Positions 61,148 through 64,000 of a stretch of 64,000 nt of DNA are shown piece after piece (position 1 is the first letter of the stretch; each line of letters opens with the position of its first letter). Under the pieces are notes generated by a model. The model saw only the letters and a program-made list of their open reading frames with translations. It was not told the DNA's origin and made no database searches. The position numbers and the translations under genes were made by a program. Source of the DNA: Mycolicibacterium sphagni (GTDB lineage Bacteria; Actinomycetota; Actinomycetes; Mycobacteriales; Mycobacteriaceae); NCBI RefSeq assembly GCF_002250655.1, contig NZ_NOZR01000025.1:1-64000 (forward strand). Reading direction: 5' to 3'.

Positions 61148-62341
61148 TCAGTCCGCCTTCGCGAAGTCGTGCCGCACCAGCCAGTCGGTGACGATCCCGA
61201 TCGCTTGGCGCAGCGTCTCCCGTTGGTCGGGCCCGGAGTAGTAGTGATTCGCGCCCGGGATCTCGTACATCTCCTTGTCAGGATGCCCGATCGCTCCGAA
61301 CAGCCGCCGGGTGTGGCTGGGCGTGCAGGCGTCGTCGGCGAGATTGCCGATCACCAGCGCGGGTACCGCGATGTCCGGGCCGGCCTTCACGGCGTCACCG
61401 TTGGCGTCGTCATAGCTCCACTGTGACAGCCAGCTGCGCAGGGTGCAGAACCGCGCCAGCCCGACCGGGCTCATGTTGACCACCTCGGGATCGCCCAGAT
61501 AACACGTACCCGGAGCGCGGTCGTTGGGGTCGACGGTCGGGTCGAGCCACCGCGGGTCGGCCATCGTGCCGTGCACGACGAAACCGAACTCTTCGAATTC
61601 CGCGCCGGGACGTCCGCTTGCTTTTATTTCGGCCAATTTTTCTTTGACCCACTTGGTGATTCGCCGGTTACGTGCGATCTGTGCGTCGTGATAGCGCGCC
61701 AAGAACTCCGGGGTATAGGGCGGCTGGTTGGGATTGTCCTTGTTGTAGAGGTCCAGTTCGGGATCCCGTTTGGACGGGTCGTTCTCGTCCAGGATCGAGG
61801 CGTCCATCCACTCGGTCATGGTGCCGTGCCTGCTGATGTGTGCGGCCAGCAGCATGATGCCGTCGGCCGGGATCAGGCCGAGTTTGGTCAGATCCGGGCC
61901 GTCTCCCGACGGGCTGGCCGTGACCGTCGGGTTCTGGGCCTGCTGCTGATAGAACACCGACAGCGAGCCGCCGCCGCTCCAGCCGGCCAGCACGACCTTG
62001 GAGTAGCCCAACCGGTTCTTGGCGTCCTTGATGCATTCGCCGAGATCCTCGACCACCTTTTCCATCAGCAGCGCCGAGTCGGTGCCGCGGAACCGGCTGT
62101 TGCAGTAGATGACGTGATGGCCGGCCCGCGCCAGGGCGTTGATCATCGGCAGGTAGGCGCCGCCGCCGATTGGGTGCATGAACACCAGCACGGTATCGGA
62201 CGGGGTCGTCGGCTTGAGCAGGTAGCTCTCGAGCACCACCAGCTCCGCGACGCCGCCGTAAACATCGCGGACAGCCGAATTATTTTGGTAGGCAACCAGA
62301 TACGGGATCCGCTCGTAGGCGCGCTTGACCGGAGTGGACAT
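61148..62341 (-). CDS. Alpha/beta hydrolase, large form
   Basis: This 397-residue alpha/beta-hydrolase-fold protein has MHPIGGGAYLPMINALARAG for the oxyanion region, the nucleophile elbow GWSGGG, a late acid in GNLADDACTPSHTRR and the catalytic His in PGANHYYSG. An insert of about 100 residues forms a lid. The ATG at 62341 overlaps the dioxygenase stop (ATGA), so the two are coupled; it may act on the dioxygenase product or on an ester. The substrate is unknown. Confidence 0.82.
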   Translation of the reverse strand: MSTPVKRAYERIPYLVAYQNNSAVRDVYGGVAELVVLESYLLKPTTPSDTVLVFMHPIGGGAYLPMINALARAGHHVIYCNSRFRGTDSALLMEKVVEDLGECIKDAKNRLGYSKVVLAGWSGGGSLSVFYQQQAQNPTVTASPSGDGPDLTKLGLIPADGIMLLAAHISRHGTMTEWMDASILDENDPSKRDPELDLYNKDNPNQPPYTPEFLARYHDAQIARNRRITKWVKEKLAEIKASGRPGAEFEEFGFVVHGTMADPRWLDPTVDPNDRAPGTCYLGDPEVVNMSPVGLARFCTLRSWLSQWSYDDANGDAVKAGPDIAVPALVIGNLADDACTPSHTRRLFGAIGHPDKEMYEIPGANHYYSGPDQRETLRQAIGIVTDWLVRHDFAKAD

Positions 62342-63456
62342 CAGTGTTGCCCCAGATCGTTGGCCAGGACTTCCGGTGATGGAACCAGTCGCTTGCGGGT
62401 GTCGATGGCGATGACTTTCCAATCCACTCTGGTGAAGTCGTCGAATTTTCGCCTGGCTCGTTCGCGGGCCTTCTCCGGGGCGCCGTGGTGCACCCCCTGC
62501 GGCGCGTGGCTGATCAGGCCCGGCGGCATCGGGATGCCGTAGAGCGAGCCACCGTGAAAGAACGCGATCTCGTCGAAGTCGACGTTGCGGTGATACCAGG
62601 GGGTGCGCTCGGTGCCGGGCACGGATTCGGCGGGCTTGGGCAGGAAGTTGCACACGTAGACGCCCGTCGCCTCCATGAACAGGTGAACCATCGGCGGCAA
62701 GTGCACGCTGTCGGAGGTGATCACGTTGTAGTCGTCGAGGTTGAAGGTGAAGGCGTAGTTGTCGCCGCGCCAGCCCTCGACGTCGATCGGATTGTGCGGA
62801 TAGATCAGCGTCGTCGTCTCGAGGCCGTCGATCGGCCGGTGGTACAGCCGCACCTCATACTCACCGTTGCTGTGCGGACCGTCGCCGTCGGCGATGGGCT
62901 CGGGATCGGGGACGACGGCCTGCGACGGGTCGAACGGCCAGTGCCTGCCGAGCGGCCCGGCCGGAGGCACCCGGAACTCGTCGGTGGCCTCGATGATGAG
63001 CCAGGTGCTTTCCGATTCGGGAAGTTGGCGCCAGGTGCAGGCCTTCGGCACGTAGATCCAGTCGCCGGCGCGGTAGGAGAGTGGGCCGAACTCGCTCTCC
63101 AGGCGGCCGGCGCCCTGGTGGACGAAGCAGAGCAGATCGCCGTCGACATAGCGGACATAGAACGGCATAGCCGCCTCCCGCCTGCTCAGCGAGATGCGGC
63201 AGTCGGAGTTCGAGAACAGAAGCAGGGGAGCGCCGGCGGGATCGGTGAGATCGCCCGGTTTGAGCTCACTGGAGAGCACATCGATCGGTCGCAACGGCCC
63301 GCTGGCGCGAAATGTGGTGGGATCGTTGCGCCGATAGATATTGGCAGTACGGCCGGTGAATCCACCGCGGCCCAATTCGTCGTCCTTGAGACCGTCGAGG
63401 TCCGCGTGCAGCCGCCGTGGGGTCGTGCCTTTGCGCAGGTGGGTGAAGGATTCCAT
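62341..63456 (-). CDS. Homogentisate 1,2-dioxygenase-like cupin
   Basis: This 371-residue protein matches the homogentisate dioxygenase family: HLPPMVHLFMEATGVYVCNF, then WYHRNVDFDEIAFFHGGSLY and APQGVHHG, which hold the Fe(II) His and Glu ligands. It is shorter than classical enzymes (about 430-445). Homogentisate dioxygenase opens the ring of homogentisate in tyrosine breakdown, but the later genes of that pathway are not here. The substrate could therefore be different. GGGAG precedes the ATG at 63456. It is the first gene of the operon with hydrolase, CaiB, HMG-CoA lyase and S4 genes. Confidence 0.82.
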   Translation of the reverse strand: MESFTHLRKGTTPRRLHADLDGLKDDELGRGGFTGRTANIYRRNDPTTFRASGPLRPIDVLSSELKPGDLTDPAGAPLLLFSNSDCRISLSRREAAMPFYVRYVDGDLLCFVHQGAGRLESEFGPLSYRAGDWIYVPKACTWRQLPESESTWLIIEATDEFRVPPAGPLGRHWPFDPSQAVVPDPEPIADGDGPHSNGEYEVRLYHRPIDGLETTTLIYPHNPIDVEGWRGDNYAFTFNLDDYNVITSDSVHLPPMVHLFMEATGVYVCNFLPKPAESVPGTERTPWYHRNVDFDEIAFFHGGSLYGIPMPPGLISHAPQGVHHGAPEKARERARRKFDDFTRVDWKVIAIDTRKRLVPSPEVLANDLGQH

Positions 63457-63495
63457 GAATTCTCCCGAGTTCGGCGTCGAGGTACGGGCGGGCAG

Positions 63496-63519
63496 AAAAC
63501 TAAAAGTGACATTAGTTTT
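63496..63519. promoter_or_regulatory. Perfect palindrome upstream of the dioxygenase operon (probable TetR operator)
   Basis: AAAACTAA (63496-63503) and TTAGTTTT (63512-63519) are exact reverse complements around an 8-base centre AAGTGACA. It lies 40 bases before the ATG of the dioxygenase gene and 128 bases before the antigen 85 start. It is the partner of the site at 57541-57564. Confidence 0.72.
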
Positions 63520-63646
63520 TGTTTAGCCTGCTGACAAGGGGGGAACCTCCTGCGGGTAACGTGGCGGACTTTCACAGGTTCAAGACGACATGTTTTACTC
63601 AAGTCTGAAATCCGAGTACCGGGGTCTAAGAAAGCTGGGTGGGTTT

Positions 63647-64000
63647 GTGAAGTCCTTGTTTGACAAGGTGCGCGGATGGCCGCGCCGATTCGCGGTCGCG
63701 GCCATCGTGACGGCGGCTCTGCCGGGCCTGATCGGCCTGGTCGGCGGATCCGCAACTGCGGGCGCGTTCTCGCGCCCCGGCCTGCCCGTGGAGTATCTGA
63801 TGGTCCCGTCCCCGTCGATGGGGCATGACATCAAGGTCCAGTTCCAGAGCGGTGGCCCGAACTCTCCGGCTGTCTACCTCCTCGACGGCCTTCGCGCCCA
63901 GGATGACTTCAACGGCTGGGACATCAACACCCAGGCGTTCGAGTGGTACTACCAGTCCGGTCTCTCGATCGTGATGCCGGTCGGTGGTCAGTCCAGCTTC
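63647..64000 (+). CDS. Antigen 85 mycolyltransferase (partial, N-terminal part)
   Basis: The first 118 codons are present; the rest runs past the right edge. A basic start and signal peptide (about residues 1-40) lead to the antigen 85 signature GAFSRPGLPVEYLMVPSPSM, then DIKVQFQSGG, YLLDGLRAQDDFNGWDIN and VMPVGGQSSF. Antigen 85 enzymes transfer mycolic acids to trehalose and arabinogalactan in the cell envelope. The GTG at 63647 (VKSLFDKVRG) fits the family start best; an in-frame ATG at 63590 is an alternative. Which paralogue it is cannot be told from this part. Confidence 0.92.
   Translation, partial: MKSLFDKVRGWPRRFAVAAIVTAALPGLIGLVGGSATAGAFSRPGLPVEYLMVPSPSMGHDIKVQFQSGGPNSPAVYLLDGLRAQDDFNGWDINTQAFEWYYQSGLSIVMPVGGQSSF

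Overview
The window reads as chromosome of a mycolic-acid bacterium, most likely a fast-growing Mycobacterium (Mycolicibacterium). It is GC-rich and carries many GTG/TTG starts. It holds a complete mce import operon, an MmpL transporter, a cyclopropane-mycolate-synthase-type methyltransferase, an antigen 85 mycolyltransferase, and gene order around nuo and aofH like that I recall from M. tuberculosis. No rRNA, tRNA, insertion sequence, prophage or CRISPR array was seen.

Layout. 1-1283: end of an unrecognised gene, a TetR regulator and a small secreted protein. 1288-11022 (minus): one mce operon (yrbEA, yrbEB, mceA-F, an Mce-associated membrane protein, a secreted lumenal-type protein), read from a TTG start with a strong Shine-Dalgarno and preceded by three copies of a TACCAGCG element. 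11688-22271 (plus): nine head-to-tail, mostly overlapping genes that look like a lipid or polyketide-like biosynthetic cluster: ThDP enzyme, START/SRPBCC protein, KAS III-like enzyme, free ACP, fatty-acyl-AMP ligase, MmpL exporter, O-methyltransferase, second methyltransferase, P450. I do not recognise this set as a described pathway, and it is the most interesting part of the window. 22272-28440: an AlaA-type aminotransferase, a large LuxR/ATPase regulator, a STAS protein with a redox-type cysteine pair, two tiny secreted proteins and BluB. 28567-36637: hydrolase (hpx-like), aofH, LLM oxidoreductase, an Rv3169-like protein, an Rv3168-like phosphotransferase, a divergent TetR and two SDRs.

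36684-52586 (minus): the complete 14-gene nuo operon for respiratory complex I, with an enoyl-CoA hydratase translationally coupled behind nuoN. 52750-53154: an orphan receiver protein next to nuoA. 53347-63456: two minus-strand catabolic operons, TetR-FadE-phosphotransferase-DUF6285-SnoaL-YceI and a homogentisate-dioxygenase-like gene-hydrolase-CaiB-HMG-CoA-lyase-S4, separated by a plus-strand mycolate cyclopropane synthase. Both operons have a nearly identical palindrome just upstream of the first gene, which suggests a local regulon of the TetR protein. 63647-64000: the start of an antigen 85 gene, cut by the window edge.

How it fits together: the mce operon imports lipid, the catabolic operons handle acyl-CoA thioesters, complex I re-oxidises the NADH produced, and the 11.7-22.3 kb cluster probably builds and exports an acyl-derived small molecule. 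The last point is inference from gene families only.
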